NCBI GenBank assembly: GCA_963792405.1
Contig: CAWBVU010000005.1
Location: forward strand, 186,001-250,000
Source of the DNA: SZUA-442 sp963792405
Lineage (GTDB): Bacteria > Actinomycetota > Acidimicrobiia > Spongiisociales > UBA5794
DNA length: 64,000 nt
Direction: 5' to 3'
In this document: in pieces, positions 23,005 to 32,049 of the stretch
Layout of the letters: each line of letters begins with the position of its first letter
Numbering within the stretch: position 1 is the stretch's first letter
Notes under the pieces: generated by a model
The model's input: only the letters and a program-made list of their open reading frames with translations
Databases searched by the model: none
What the model was told of the DNA's origin: nothing
Position numbers and translations under genes: made by a program

Positions 23005-24291
23005 GTGGCTGCACCCCCACCGAGGCTCATCCGGCTTGTATCGCTCGTGGTGTTGCTACTCCTCGCCTTTCCCGCAGCGGCCCTCGGGGAGGGCGAGACC
23101 ATCCGTGGTTCCCTCCAGGTCCGTGCGGAGGACGAGCAGACGCCCGTCGAGGGGGTGCGACTGACCGTCCGCCTTGGTGGGGAGGACGTGGGGACCGCAA
23201 TCTCCAACGCGGAGGGTGACTGGGAGATCCCCGTGCCGGGTCCCGGGCTCTACGACGTCGAGCTCGATCAGTCGTCGCTGCCCGAGGGTGTGGCGCTCAC
23301 CGATCAAGACCGCAGCATCCTGACCGACGTCGAGGTCGCTGAGGGCAGGGCGAAGACAGTTCTCTTTCCCCTCGGGGAGAGCTCGATCTCGAACGTTTCG
23401 ACGTACGAACGCATCGGAACCCTGTTCGTTGCGGGGCTGAAGCTCGGCGCCGTGATCGCGCTCAGTGCTGTGGGGCTGTCCCTGGTGTATGCGGTCACCG
23501 GCCTCGTCAACTTTGCGCACGGTGAGATGGTGACGCTCGGGGCGGTCCTTGCCTACTTCTTCCATACCTCGCCTGCTGGGCCCCAATGGCCCTTGCTCGT
23601 CGCCGCCATCCCGGCGATCGCCCTCGGGGCGGCCTTCGGGTGGGCACAGGATCGCGGGCTCTGGCGACCGCTGCGCAAGAGTGGAATGGGGCTGATCTCG
23701 ATGATGGTCGTCTCGATCGGTCTGGCATTCGCCCTTCGCCATGCGATCCTCGTCGTCTTCAGCGGCCAGCGACGCCTGTACCGCGACTTCACCGGCCAGG
23801 GTCCTGTCGACATCCTCGGTATCCCTGTCGTTCCGAAGCACCTCGTCACGATCGTCGTGGCAGTCGTGGTACTGGGTGCCATCGGCCTGTTCCTCCAGAG
23901 GACCAAGATGGGAACGGCACTCCGAGCCGTCTCAGACGACGTCGACCTCTCCGAGTCCTCGGGTATCAACGTCGACCGAGTCGTGACACTGACGTGGATC
24001 CTCGCCGGCGGGCTCGCAGCCCTCGGTGGCATCTTCTTCGGATCCAACGAGGCAATCCAGTGGGACATGGGTTTCCGGCTCCTGCTCCTCATCTTCGCGG
24101 CCGTCGTCCTCGGCGGGCTCGGAACGGCATACGGTGCAATGCTCGGAGGGTTCATCGTCGGTATCGCCGTGGAGATGAGCACGCTCATCTTCCCATCGGA
24201 GCTCAAGGCGGCGGTCGGCTTGATCCTGCTGATCCTCATGCTGCTCGTGCGCCCCCAGGGAATGCTCGGAAGCAAGGAGAGGATCGGCTGA
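23005..24291 (+). CDS. livH: Branched-chain amino-acid ABC permease (LivH type) with added N-terminal domain
   Basis: A 428-aa membrane protein. The first 20 or so residues form a signal-like helix (LVSLVVLLLLAFPAAALGEG). A beta-sandwich domain of about 90 residues (IRGSLQVRAEDEQTPVEGVRLTV..GDWEIPVPGPGLYDVELD) resembles the carboxypeptidase-regulatory/Cna-B fold and would sit outside the cell. The LivH permease starts near residue 135, with GLSLVYAVTGLVNFAHGEMV as its signature and about eight helices. LivH proteins are normally about 300 aa, so the extra domain is unusual. The stop overlaps the livM start by one base. Confidence 0.88.
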   Translation: MAAPPPRLIRLVSLVVLLLLAFPAAALGEGETIRGSLQVRAEDEQTPVEGVRLTVRLGGEDVGTAISNAEGDWEIPVPGPGLYDVELDQSSLPEGVALTDQDRSILTDVEVAEGRAKTVLFPLGESSISNVSTYERIGTLFVAGLKLGAVIALSAVGLSLVYAVTGLVNFAHGEMVTLGAVLAYFFHTSPAGPQWPLLVAAIPAIALGAAFGWAQDRGLWRPLRKSGMGLISMMVVSIGLAFALRHAILVVFSGQRRLYRDFTGQGPVDILGIPVVPKHLVTIVVAVVVLGAIGLFLQRTKMGTALRAVSDDVDLSESSGINVDRVVTLTWILAGGLAALGGIFFGSNEAIQWDMGFRLLLLIFAAVVLGGLGTAYGAMLGGFIVGIAVEMSTLIFPSELKAAVGLILLILMLLVRPQGMLGSKERIG

Positions 24292-25283
24292 TGGACCTCC
24301 TCGGCATCCTCAGGGACGGCTTCCTCGCCATGATCGGCCCGGTCACGGCCGCGTACGCCATCTCGGCGATGAGCCTCAACCTGCAATTCGGGTACACCGG
24401 ACTGCTGAACTTCGGCCAGGTCGCCTTCATGCTGGTCGGTGCCTACGGAACCGCGATCACCGTCGACCTCGGCGGATCCCTGTGGCTCGGGATCATCGTC
24501 GGGATCGCGGCTGCGGTACTGCTCGGACTCCTGCTCGGCCTCCCGACGCTGCGCCTCCGCGCCGACTATCTCGCCATCACGACGATCGCGGCTGCCGAGG
24601 TCATCCGCTTGGTGGTTCGCTCATCGTGGGCGGAGCCCTTCACCAACGGTGTCTTCGGCATCCAGGGGTTCGCAAACGCATTCTTCGATCTGAGTCCATT
24701 CCCCGGTGGTGCCGTCTACGGGATCGGGTCTTGGCTCGTCACGGGCAGGCGGCTCTGGCTCATGATCGTGAGTTGGATCGTGGTGCTCCTCGTCATGCTG
24801 CTCATCCGCCGCCTGATCCTGAGCCCGTGGGGACGAGTCCTGCGAGCGATACGCGAGGACGAGGACGCGACGAGTTCCCTCGGGAAGGACGTGTTCGGAT
24901 ACAAGCTGCAGTCCCTCATGCTCGGTGGAGCCATCGGCGCCATCTCCGGCGTGCTCCTCGCGATCGAGCAGCAGAACGTCACACCCGACGCCTACCTCCC
25001 GAACGTGACCTTCATCCTCTACGTCATCGTGATCCTCGGCGGCGCGGGGACGATCCTCGGACCCATCATCGGCGCACTCATCTTCCAGTTCGTGTTCTTC
25101 ACGTTCGATGCGATCATGGCCTCCGCCCAAGCGGAGGTCGACTGGATCGGGACCCTGCTGACCCCCGCCGAAGCGGGACAGATCAAGCTCATCCTCGTCG
25201 GGGTCGGTCTCATCCTGCTGATGATCTACCGACCCCAAGGGATCATGGGCGACGAGAACGAGGTGTTGATCGATGGGCGATGA
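24291..25283 (+). CDS. livM: Branched-chain amino-acid ABC permease (LivM type)
   Basis: A 330-aa inner-membrane subunit with about nine helices. The conserved SLNLQFGYTGLLNFGQVAFM is at residues 28-47 and a coupling segment PWGRVLRAIREDEDATSSLGKD near 180. With LivH it forms the transmembrane path for hydrophobic amino acids. The gene overlaps livH by one base and livG by 11 bases, so it lies within one operon. The long cytoplasmic extensions of some LivM proteins are absent. Confidence 0.9.
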   Translation: MDLLGILRDGFLAMIGPVTAAYAISAMSLNLQFGYTGLLNFGQVAFMLVGAYGTAITVDLGGSLWLGIIVGIAAAVLLGLLLGLPTLRLRADYLAITTIAAAEVIRLVVRSSWAEPFTNGVFGIQGFANAFFDLSPFPGGAVYGIGSWLVTGRRLWLMIVSWIVVLLVMLLIRRLILSPWGRVLRAIREDEDATSSLGKDVFGYKLQSLMLGGAIGAISGVLLAIEQQNVTPDAYLPNVTFILYVIVILGGAGTILGPIIGALIFQFVFFTFDAIMASAQAEVDWIGTLLTPAEAGQIKLILVGVGLILLMIYRPQGIMGDENEVLIDGR

Positions 25284-26106
25284 GAGGACCAGCGCCCTCG
25301 CCGGTGTTGCGGCAGAGCCCGGCGTCCCCAAGCCGGACGCCGTCCTCGCCGTCTCGGGCGTCCATCGGTCCTTCGGTGGCCTCCAAGCCGTCAACGTCGA
25401 CCGTCTCGAGGTCCAGCGGCACACCGTGACGTCCCTCATCGGCCCGAACGGCGCTGGCAAGACGACGCTGTTCAACCTCCTGAGCGGCTTCGACCGGGTC
25501 GATGGCGGCGAGTGGCACCTCAACGGAGGTCGCCTCGTCGGGATCTCCGCGTATCAGGTCGCTCGGCGCGGGATGGTGCGCACCTTCCAGCTCACCCGGT
25601 CCCTCGCACGGCTGACCGTGATGGAGAACATGCTCGTCGCAGACCAGACGAACCCGGGCGAGAAGCTTCGTGGCGCCTTCATGGGGGGATGGCGCACGGC
25701 GGAGACCGCGGCAGAGGCAAAGGCGATGGAACTGCTCGCACGATTCAACCTCGACCACATGACGGACGAGTTCGCAGGTTCCCTGTCGGGCGGACAGCGC
25801 AAGCTCCTCGAGGTCGCTCGTGCGTTGATGGTGGATCCAGAGGTGATCATGCTCGATGAGCCGATGGCTGGCGTCAATCCTGCACTGACCCAAACGCTCC
25901 TGCGGCACATCACGAGCCTCCGCGATGACGGCAAGACGGTGATCTTCATCGAGCACGACATGGACGTGGTGCAGGAGATCTCCGATTGGGTCGTCGTCAT
26001 GGCGGAGGGGCGTGTGATCGCAGAGGGTCCGCCTGGCTCGATTGCACGAAATCGTGCCGTGATCGACGCGTACCTCGGATCGCACCACGGTGAGGCGGCA
26101 TCTTGA
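25273..26106 (+). CDS. livG: Branched-chain amino-acid ABC ATPase (LivG type)
   Basis: A 277-aa ATP-binding subunit. Walker A GPNGAGKTT is near residues 56-64, the ABC signature LSGGQRKLLE near 174, and Walker B VIMLDEPMAGVNP near 192, followed by FIEHDMDVV. About 25 extra polar residues precede the usual start (AVSGVHRSFGG), but the ATG at 25273 overlaps livM in the normal operon fashion. It powers uptake together with LivF. Confidence 0.92.
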   Translation: MGDERTSALAGVAAEPGVPKPDAVLAVSGVHRSFGGLQAVNVDRLEVQRHTVTSLIGPNGAGKTTLFNLLSGFDRVDGGEWHLNGGRLVGISAYQVARRGMVRTFQLTRSLARLTVMENMLVADQTNPGEKLRGAFMGGWRTAETAAEAKAMELLARFNLDHMTDEFAGSLSGGQRKLLEVARALMVDPEVIMLDEPMAGVNPALTQTLLRHITSLRDDGKTVIFIEHDMDVVQEISDWVVVMAEGRVIAEGPPGSIARNRAVIDAYLGSHHGEAAS

Positions 26107-26837
26107 CGACCGGCGAACTCCTCCTTGAAGCCCGATCCGTGTATGCCGGGTACCTCCCGGGTGTTGACATCCTCCGCGATCTCGATCTCGACCTGTTCGA
26201 TGGCGAGCTCGTCGGGATCATCGGCCCCAACGGTGCAGGCAAATCGACCTTCATCAAGGCAGTGTTCGGGCTCGTGGCCGTGCGCGGGGGCACGGTCAGG
26301 CTCAGCGGTGGCGACATCACGGCACTCGCGGCGCACGAGCTGGTCGCGCGCGGGGTCGGGTACGTACCACAGCGGGCGAATGTGTTCCCATCCCTCACCG
26401 TCGAGGAGAACCTGCGCATGGGCCTCTACCTCGCGCCGAAGCTGTGGGATCAGCGGATCGACTACGTGACAGAGCTGTTCCCCCTCCTTCGCGACCGATC
26501 GTCACAGAAGGCGGGGCTGCTCTCGGGTGGTGAGCGGCAGATGGTGGCCATGGGCCGCGCCCTGATGATGGATCCGACACTCCTGCTTCTCGACGAGCCG
26601 TCCGCAGGGCTGTCCCCTGCCAACCAGGATCTCGTGTTCGAGCGCGTCAGGCGGATCGCCGATACGGGAGTGTCGATCCTCATGGTCGAACAGAACGCCA
26701 GGCGCTGCCTCCAGATCGCCGATCGCGCATATGTCCTCGATCAGGGGACCAACGCGTACGAAGGGACCGGCCACGAGCTGCTGCACGATCCCAACGTCAT
26801 CGCCCTGTATCTCGGAACGCTCGGACGGGTGGAATAG
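26103..26837 (+). CDS. livF: Branched-chain amino-acid ABC ATPase (LivF type)
   Basis: A 244-aa ATP-binding subunit with Walker A GPNGAGKST near residues 41-49, signature LSGGERQMVAMGRALM near 142, Walker B LLLLDEPSAGLSP and the switch MVEQNARR. The TTG start overlaps the livG stop (TTGA) and has GGTGAGG upstream. It is the last gene of the rightward Liv operon, followed directly by a strong stem-loop. Confidence 0.92.
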   Translation: MTTGELLLEARSVYAGYLPGVDILRDLDLDLFDGELVGIIGPNGAGKSTFIKAVFGLVAVRGGTVRLSGGDITALAAHELVARGVGYVPQRANVFPSLTVEENLRMGLYLAPKLWDQRIDYVTELFPLLRDRSSQKAGLLSGGERQMVAMGRALMMDPTLLLLDEPSAGLSPANQDLVFERVRRIADTGVSILMVEQNARRCLQIADRAYVLDQGTNAYEGTGHELLHDPNVIALYLGTLGRVE

Positions 26838-26867
26838 AGGAGGGGCCCGGTGACCGGGCCCCTCCTT
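26838..26867. terminator. Bidirectional terminator between livF and the binding-protein gene
   Basis: A perfect 13-bp stem (26838-26850 with 26854-26866) has a 3-nt loop TGA. It starts right after the livF stop and faces the end of the convergent binding-protein gene, so it may serve both. The T tract is short (TTGTCT). Confidence 0.75.
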
Positions 26868-26890
26868 GTCTCATGGCCTTTCGACCGACG

Positions 26891-28231
26891 TCAGAGGTTT
26901 CCGACGATCTGGTCGAAGGTCTGGGGTGCACCCTCGGCGTCGTACTCGAACAGGTCGTACGTACCGATACTTGGCTCTCCGTTGTCTCCGAAGTCCAGCG
27001 GACCGGAGGCACCGTCATAGTCGATGTCGGCCCCCTGCTGGAGCAGCTCGAAGCATCCCGCAAAGGTGTTGCACTTCTCCCCGTCCCTGGTGACCGTGAT
27101 CATGTTGTTCACAAACACGGTCGGATCGGCGGTCTGTGCCTCCTGGGCCGCGAGGACCGTCACCATGAGGCAGTCGTAGAAATGGGCCGAGAAGATCGTC
27201 GGCGTACCCGGGGCGAATGCCTCGAGGCGAGCGGCGAACGTCGGCTCACCGTTCGCAGGCGACGACGACGGCGCGGTGCCGCGAATGCCCTCGAGCAGTC
27301 CGGCGTTGCCCCCGAGGGACGCGGCCGTCACGTTGTCCTTGAACCCGTCGGCGATGTAGATCTGTCCGTCGAAGCCAGCGCCGCTCAGATCCTGGAGGAT
27401 CTGAGCGCCCTCGTCGAAGGTGATCATCGCAACGGCCTCCGCTCCGGAGTTCACGATCGATGCAGTCAGGTCCGAGAAGGACGCGGCATTGAAGTCGTAT
27501 CCCTCCTGGAGGGTGACCGTCGCACCGGCGGATGCGAGATACGCTGCAAGGCTCTCACCGAACCCGCGGCCGTACTCGTCCGCACGCCACACGACGGCGA
27601 CCGAGGCCTGGCCATCGTTGATGATCAGGTCCCCGAGCGCGGGCGCCTGGATGTCATCCGACGGTGCCGTCCTCGTGTAGTACGGGTCGTACGTCGACGC
27701 GCTGAGCGCCGCACCGGTGTTGGATCCCGAGCACATCGGGAGCTGGCTCTCGTTGACCTTGTCGAACACGCCGAGCGTCACACCGGTCGCTGCCGGGCCG
27801 ACGATGGCCTGGAAGCTTCCCGTGAGGAACTCATCGATGTTCGTCGAGGCGATGTTCGGATCCGTCCCTGAGTCCGCATAGGTCACGGAAACAAGACCGG
27901 GCGACACCGCGTTGATCTCCTCGACACCCATCCTGACGGGCTGCTCGAGTGCCTCGATGATGGCTGCGAGGGCACCGGTCTGCGGCAGGATCGACCCGAT
28001 ATTCAGGGCGATCGGCGCAAACTCGGGTGCGGCCTCCGTCGTTGTCGTGGTCTCTGCTGCGGTCGTCGTGGTCTCTGCTGCGGTCGTCGTGGTCTCTGCT
28101 GCGGTCGTCGTGGTCGTCGTGTCCAGCGCTTCGTCGTCGCCACCGCTGTTCACGGCGATGATGATGACGACGATGATGGCGACGGCTGCGACGGCGATCC
28201 ACGGCAACCATCTCTTGAGGTTGTCGTTCAC
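26891..28231 (-). CDS. Branched-chain amino-acid ABC substrate-binding protein
   Basis: A 446-aa extracytoplasmic binding protein (type I periplasmic fold, LivK-like). It has a membrane helix (WLPWIAVAAVAIIVVIIIAV, residues 9-28) and a Thr/Glu/Ala linker with repeated ETTTTAA instead of a lipobox, so it is a tethered rather than lipid-anchored receptor. The domain starts at IALNIGSILPQTGALA, and VTYADSGTDPNIAST and QAIVGPAATGVTLG follow. It converges on the permease operon instead of heading it. The GTG at 28231 has GGAGGAA upstream. Confidence 0.9.
   Translation of the reverse strand: MNDNLKRWLPWIAVAAVAIIVVIIIAVNSGGDDEALDTTTTTTAAETTTTAAETTTTAAETTTTTEAAPEFAPIALNIGSILPQTGALAAIIEALEQPVRMGVEEINAVSPGLVSVTYADSGTDPNIASTNIDEFLTGSFQAIVGPAATGVTLGVFDKVNESQLPMCSGSNTGAALSASTYDPYYTRTAPSDDIQAPALGDLIINDGQASVAVVWRADEYGRGFGESLAAYLASAGATVTLQEGYDFNAASFSDLTASIVNSGAEAVAMITFDEGAQILQDLSGAGFDGQIYIADGFKDNVTAASLGGNAGLLEGIRGTAPSSSPANGEPTFAARLEAFAPGTPTIFSAHFYDCLMVTVLAAQEAQTADPTVFVNNMITVTRDGEKCNTFAGCFELLQQGADIDYDGASGPLDFGDNGEPSIGTYDLFEYDAEGAPQTFDQIVGNL
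28051..28113 (-). repeat. Three identical 21-bp tandem repeats in the binding-protein linker
   Basis: Three perfect copies of a 21-bp unit (28051-28071, 28072-28092, 28093-28113) encode ETTTTAA repeats of the membrane-tether linker. Perfect identity, including third codon positions, suggests recent slippage or recombination. Confidence 0.88.
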
Positions 28232-28350
28232 GTTGGGTTCCTCCGGTTTCGTTGTGCGACGACAGTGACTGTCGCGCGATCGCAAAGCGTAGACCTCCCA
28301 TCAACCGATCGGCAAGGCTCTCGACAGGCGTTTCGGAGTACCTTTAGGCG

Positions 28351-29667
28351 ATGTCCGATCGCACCGACGCCCACGTCGCCCGCCAGCGCCAGCGCCTCAC
28401 GGCCTCGGTCACCGACCTCGAGGTCGCCAGGCAGCGCGCCCTGCTCGTCGGCCTCTTCAGCTCGCCCTCACAGCGCACGTCCGCGGCCGCGAGCCTGGAG
28501 GAGCTCGGCCTGCTCATGGACACGGCAGGCTCGGACCCGATCGCCTCGGAACTGGTTCGGAGGGAGCGTCCCGACGCCGCGACCTACATCGGCAAGGGCA
28601 AGTTGGCCGAGCTCGTCGCCTTGTCGAACGCCGAGGACATCGATGTCGTGGCGTTCGACAACGAGCTCACACCTGCCCAGCAGCGCAACCTCCAGAAGGC
28701 CTTCGCGTGCGACGTGGTCGATAGGACCGCCCTCATCCTCGACATCTTCGCCCAGCACGCCCACACCAAGGAGGGCATGCTGCAGGTCGAGCTCGCCCAA
28801 CACCGCTACCGGCTTCCGAGGCTCCGCGGAAAGGGCGTCGAGTTGTCCCGCCTCGGTGCGGGCATCGGCACACGGGGCCCGGGCGAGACCAAGCTCGAGA
28901 CCGACCGGAGGCGGATCCTCGAGCGGGTGCGCAAGATCGAGCGGGAGCTGAAGGACGCCAAGCGGTCGCGGGAGACCCGAAGCAAGCGCCGAAAGGGCTC
29001 AGGGGAGCCCGTGATCACGATCGTCGGCTACACGAACGCGGGCAAGTCGACACTGTTCAACCGGCTCACCGACGCGGGGGTGCTTGTGGAGGACCGCCTC
29101 TTCGCGACGCTCGATTCCACCGTACGCAAGCTCGAGCTCCCCCACGGCCACACCGCCCTCGTGTCCGACACAGTGGGATTCGTCAGGGACCTCCCCCACG
29201 AGCTCGTGGAAGCGTTCCGATCGACCCTCGAGGAGGCGACCGACGCCGACCTCCTGGTTCACCTCGTCGACGCATCCGATTCGGATCCCGACCACCAGGT
29301 CACGTCGGTGCGGTCGGTGCTCCACGAGATCGGTGCGGACGATGTGGACGAGCTGATCGTGTTCAACAAGACCGATGCGGTCGATGTGACGACCGTCGAG
29401 AGGCTGCGTGCGCTCCACCCCGACGCCCAGTTCATCTCCGCGATCACCGGAGACGGCGTCGAAGGGCTCCTCGAAGCGATCGTGGATGGCCTCCGCGCCA
29501 AGACGGTCGATCTCGATCTGGTCATCCCCTACGGCAGGGGCGATGTGCTGGCCGACGCCCACAACAGCGGCGACGTCCTGTCACAGGACCACACCGACGA
29601 CGGGACCGCGGTGAAGGTGCGGGTCCCCCACGACGCCGCTCCGCGCTTCCGGGCGTTCGTCGCCTGA
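28351..29667 (+). CDS. hflX: GTPase HflX
   Basis: A 438-aa ribosome-associated GTPase that splits or rescues stalled 70S ribosomes under stress. The N-terminal HflX domain has YIGKGKLAEL near residue 86 and IGTRGPGETKLETDRRRI near 172. The G domain holds GYTNAGKSTLFNRL (G1), DTVGFVRDLPHELVEAF (G3) and VFNKTDAV (G4). The length is normal. A TACCTT box ends 6 nt before the ATG, with no Shine-Dalgarno sequence. Confidence 0.95.
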   Translation: MSDRTDAHVARQRQRLTASVTDLEVARQRALLVGLFSSPSQRTSAAASLEELGLLMDTAGSDPIASELVRRERPDAATYIGKGKLAELVALSNAEDIDVVAFDNELTPAQQRNLQKAFACDVVDRTALILDIFAQHAHTKEGMLQVELAQHRYRLPRLRGKGVELSRLGAGIGTRGPGETKLETDRRRILERVRKIERELKDAKRSRETRSKRRKGSGEPVITIVGYTNAGKSTLFNRLTDAGVLVEDRLFATLDSTVRKLELPHGHTALVSDTVGFVRDLPHELVEAFRSTLEEATDADLLVHLVDASDSDPDHQVTSVRSVLHEIGADDVDELIVFNKTDAVDVTTVERLRALHPDAQFISAITGDGVEGLLEAIVDGLRAKTVDLDLVIPYGRGDVLADAHNSGDVLSQDHTDDGTAVKVRVPHDAAPRFRAFVA

Positions 29668-29676
29668 GCCCTCCCC

Positions 29677-30678
29677 TCAACGGCCGTGCTCGATGCGGTC
29701 GAGCATCGCGCGGATCCTGCGTTCGCCCCGCTCGTAGATCCCCGGTGCCTCACCCATCCACTCGGGCTGCTTGATGACATCGTTCGCGATCACGAGCGTG
29801 CGCCCTGCGACGAACGTGGCGACCTCGCCCCCGCGGTCGGGCCACGGAGCGACCGACTCATATCCCTCGCGGAATTCCCGCCACCGCCGATCGAAGGCGT
29901 CGCTCGGCCACAGGTAGTACAGCGCAACACCGATGTCCTGCACGGGCCAGCCCCACACGAGGTCCTCGAAGTCGAACACGGACACCCTCCCCCGGTACTG
30001 CTTGGCGTTCCAGCCGTGGAGGTCGCCGTGGATGAGGCGGGGAGGTTCCCGTTCGGCGAGGGCCGCGATCGCCTGCTCGGTCCGTCGATGGGCTTCCTCG
30101 AACAGCACGCGCCTCGGAGGAGGAAGGAGATCGTCCCCTGCGTCGGTGAACAGCGTGAAGGACGTGCGGTACGGGTAGGCGCGGTCGTACGTCGGAACCG
30201 CGAACCCCGCCGATGGGGTGAACGAGACACTCTCGAGGTGGAGGGTGGCCATCGCAGCTCCGTACGGCCCGAGGCCCGTCCGGTCGATCCGGTCCATCAG
30301 CAGGGGCCCGTCGAGCCATGTGAACATGCAGGCCAGTCGGCGATGGGGAACGCCCTCACCCTCGACGGCCACCACCACGTCACCAGCTGGTGTCCGCACG
30401 ACCTCTGGCACGGCCAGCTTCGATGTCGAGGAGAGGTGGTCGACGAATTCGAGTTCCGAGCGCATCTCCTCCTCGGAGTGCCCGAGCGGCGGGCCGAGGC
30501 CGATGCGGAGAAGGAACCGCCCGCCATCGGCGGTGTCGACGCGGAACACGCCATTGGTGGCGTCGGGGAGCCCGCGGAGCCCCACGACCTCGATGTCGTA
30601 CTGGCGCAAGGCTCGCCGTGCGAGCGGCCGCAGCCTGCGGGATCGGCCCCGATCGGTGAGCTGGGTGTAGTCCTTCAC
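29677..30678 (-). CDS. APH-family phosphotransferase (SrkA/homoserine-kinase-like)
   Basis: A 333-aa small-molecule kinase-like protein. The N-terminal lobe has GVFRVDTADGGRFLLRI. The catalytic loop is LIHGDLHGWNAKQYRG near residue 205, followed by VFDFEDLVWGWPVQDI. This HGDLH..N/DFED pattern marks the choline/aminoglycoside/homoserine kinase superfamily; the substrate cannot be told. The GTG at 30678 lies 7 bp after the MFS stop, so both are probably one leftward operon. An ATG at 30711 would overlap the MFS gene. Confidence 0.82.
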   Translation of the reverse strand: MKDYTQLTDRGRSRRLRPLARRALRQYDIEVVGLRGLPDATNGVFRVDTADGGRFLLRIGLGPPLGHSEEEMRSELEFVDHLSSTSKLAVPEVVRTPAGDVVVAVEGEGVPHRRLACMFTWLDGPLLMDRIDRTGLGPYGAAMATLHLESVSFTPSAGFAVPTYDRAYPYRTSFTLFTDAGDDLLPPPRRVLFEEAHRRTEQAIAALAEREPPRLIHGDLHGWNAKQYRGRVSVFDFEDLVWGWPVQDIGVALYYLWPSDAFDRRWREFREGYESVAPWPDRGGEVATFVAGRTLVIANDVIKQPEWMGEAPGIYERGERRIRAMLDRIEHGR

Positions 30679-30685
30679 GGGTGCC

Positions 30686-32008
30686 TCAGATGAAATCCAG
30701 GATGCCGACATCCGGATCGGGCTCGGCAGCACGCTCCGGGGACGGCTCGTGATGACGCACGCTCTCTGGGACGAGCACGAGCGAGACGTAGGCCACCTGG
30801 ATGATGAGGGCGAGGACGCCCGCCGACGACAGCCCGAGCTCGGTCGGCCAGAACGGGAGGACGGGGATCAGGGCTCCCATCACCCAGGCGGTCTGGAACA
30901 TCGACTCGGCGATCGTGAAGGCCTTGCCCCGTTCCCTCGTCGGCACCGTGGCGTGCATCATCGCGTCGAACGCGAACTTCGCCATCCCCCACGCGAACCC
31001 CGCCGCGGCGGCGAGGACGCCGGCCGCGAGGAGCGACAGCGCCTGCGCCCCGATGAACGCCGCCATCGCCATCACAGCCAGGGCGCCGACCACCATCGGC
31101 TCCTCTCGGACGTACCGACCCACCGCAGGGGCGATCCACGCGGCGAGGAAGTAGCCGAGGCCGGCAGAGGCGAGCAGGACGCCGAGCGTGCCGATGCCCG
31201 TGTCCTCCCCGCCGAAGGCGAAGGCGACGAGCAGCACGAGGTACCCGCTCAGGAAGCGCACCCCTGCCGTCGCGAACCTCGCCAGCCTGACGGCCCTGGG
31301 CACCTCGTAATGTGACCCCCGGCCGTCCTCTGCCGGCAGCGATACCGGCGGAAGCTGGCTCGCTGCCCACGCAGATATCACGTAGAGGACCGCCGCGGCC
31401 ACGAGCGCCGGACCGGGCCCGGCGAGGGCCGAGACCGCCGCACCGATGGGAACCACGACCGACGCGGCGATCACCCCTGCACGGGCGAGCCTGGCGTTGG
31501 CGTCGATCAATTCATCGGTGTTGCGTACGACGACGGGGAGCACGCTCGACCTCGCGATCCCGTGGAACCGTGAGAGCACGAGCAGCGCAAACCCGAGCGG
31601 GAACACGAGCCACGTCTCCACCGCGAAGACGAGCGCGATGGCGACCACGGTCCGGCCCACGGACGAGGCGACCAGGCTCGCTCGATATGCACCGGGCGCA
31701 CGCTCGAACACCCTCCCGAGGATGGGACCGAGCACGGCGAACGGCGCGAGGGTGATGAGGAGGTACAGCGCGACGTTCTCCCTGGCCTCCGTGGACGGAA
31801 CCCCGAACAGCAGCGTGCCCGCGAGCGCGACGCCGACGAGGGCATCGCCTGCCACGGATGCGCCATGGGACTCGGCGAGCCGGTGGTAGCCCCTGCCCCA
31901 GCCCCGGAACACCGAGGCGACGCTGTCGACGAGCGACTGGAGCACGCGGGAACCTATTGCCGCGTCAGTGCGGGTGGTGTCGTCCCGACGTCCCCTGGAC
32001 CGATCCAT
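30686..32008 (-). CDS. MFS-type multi-pass transporter
   Basis: A 440-aa protein with about 12 hydrophobic segments between residues 50 and 420. The loop FGVPSTEARENVALYLLITLAPFAVLG and an internal VPTRERGKAFTIAESMFQTAW (the loop before helix 8-9) fit the major facilitator superfamily. No substrate signature is visible. The C-terminal tail (PEPDPDVGI part) is acidic. A TATCGT box ends 6 nt before the ATG on the minus strand. Confidence 0.8.
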   Translation of the reverse strand: MDRSRGRRDDTTRTDAAIGSRVLQSLVDSVASVFRGWGRGYHRLAESHGASVAGDALVGVALAGTLLFGVPSTEARENVALYLLITLAPFAVLGPILGRVFERAPGAYRASLVASSVGRTVVAIALVFAVETWLVFPLGFALLVLSRFHGIARSSVLPVVVRNTDELIDANARLARAGVIAASVVVPIGAAVSALAGPGPALVAAAVLYVISAWAASQLPPVSLPAEDGRGSHYEVPRAVRLARFATAGVRFLSGYLVLLVAFAFGGEDTGIGTLGVLLASAGLGYFLAAWIAPAVGRYVREEPMVVGALAVMAMAAFIGAQALSLLAAGVLAAAAGFAWGMAKFAFDAMMHATVPTRERGKAFTIAESMFQTAWVMGALIPVLPFWPTELGLSSAGVLALIIQVAYVSLVLVPESVRHHEPSPERAAEPDPDVGILDFI

Positions 32009-32049
32009 ACCCCGACGATATCGCTGTGGTCACGGACGGTGTGCCGTTG

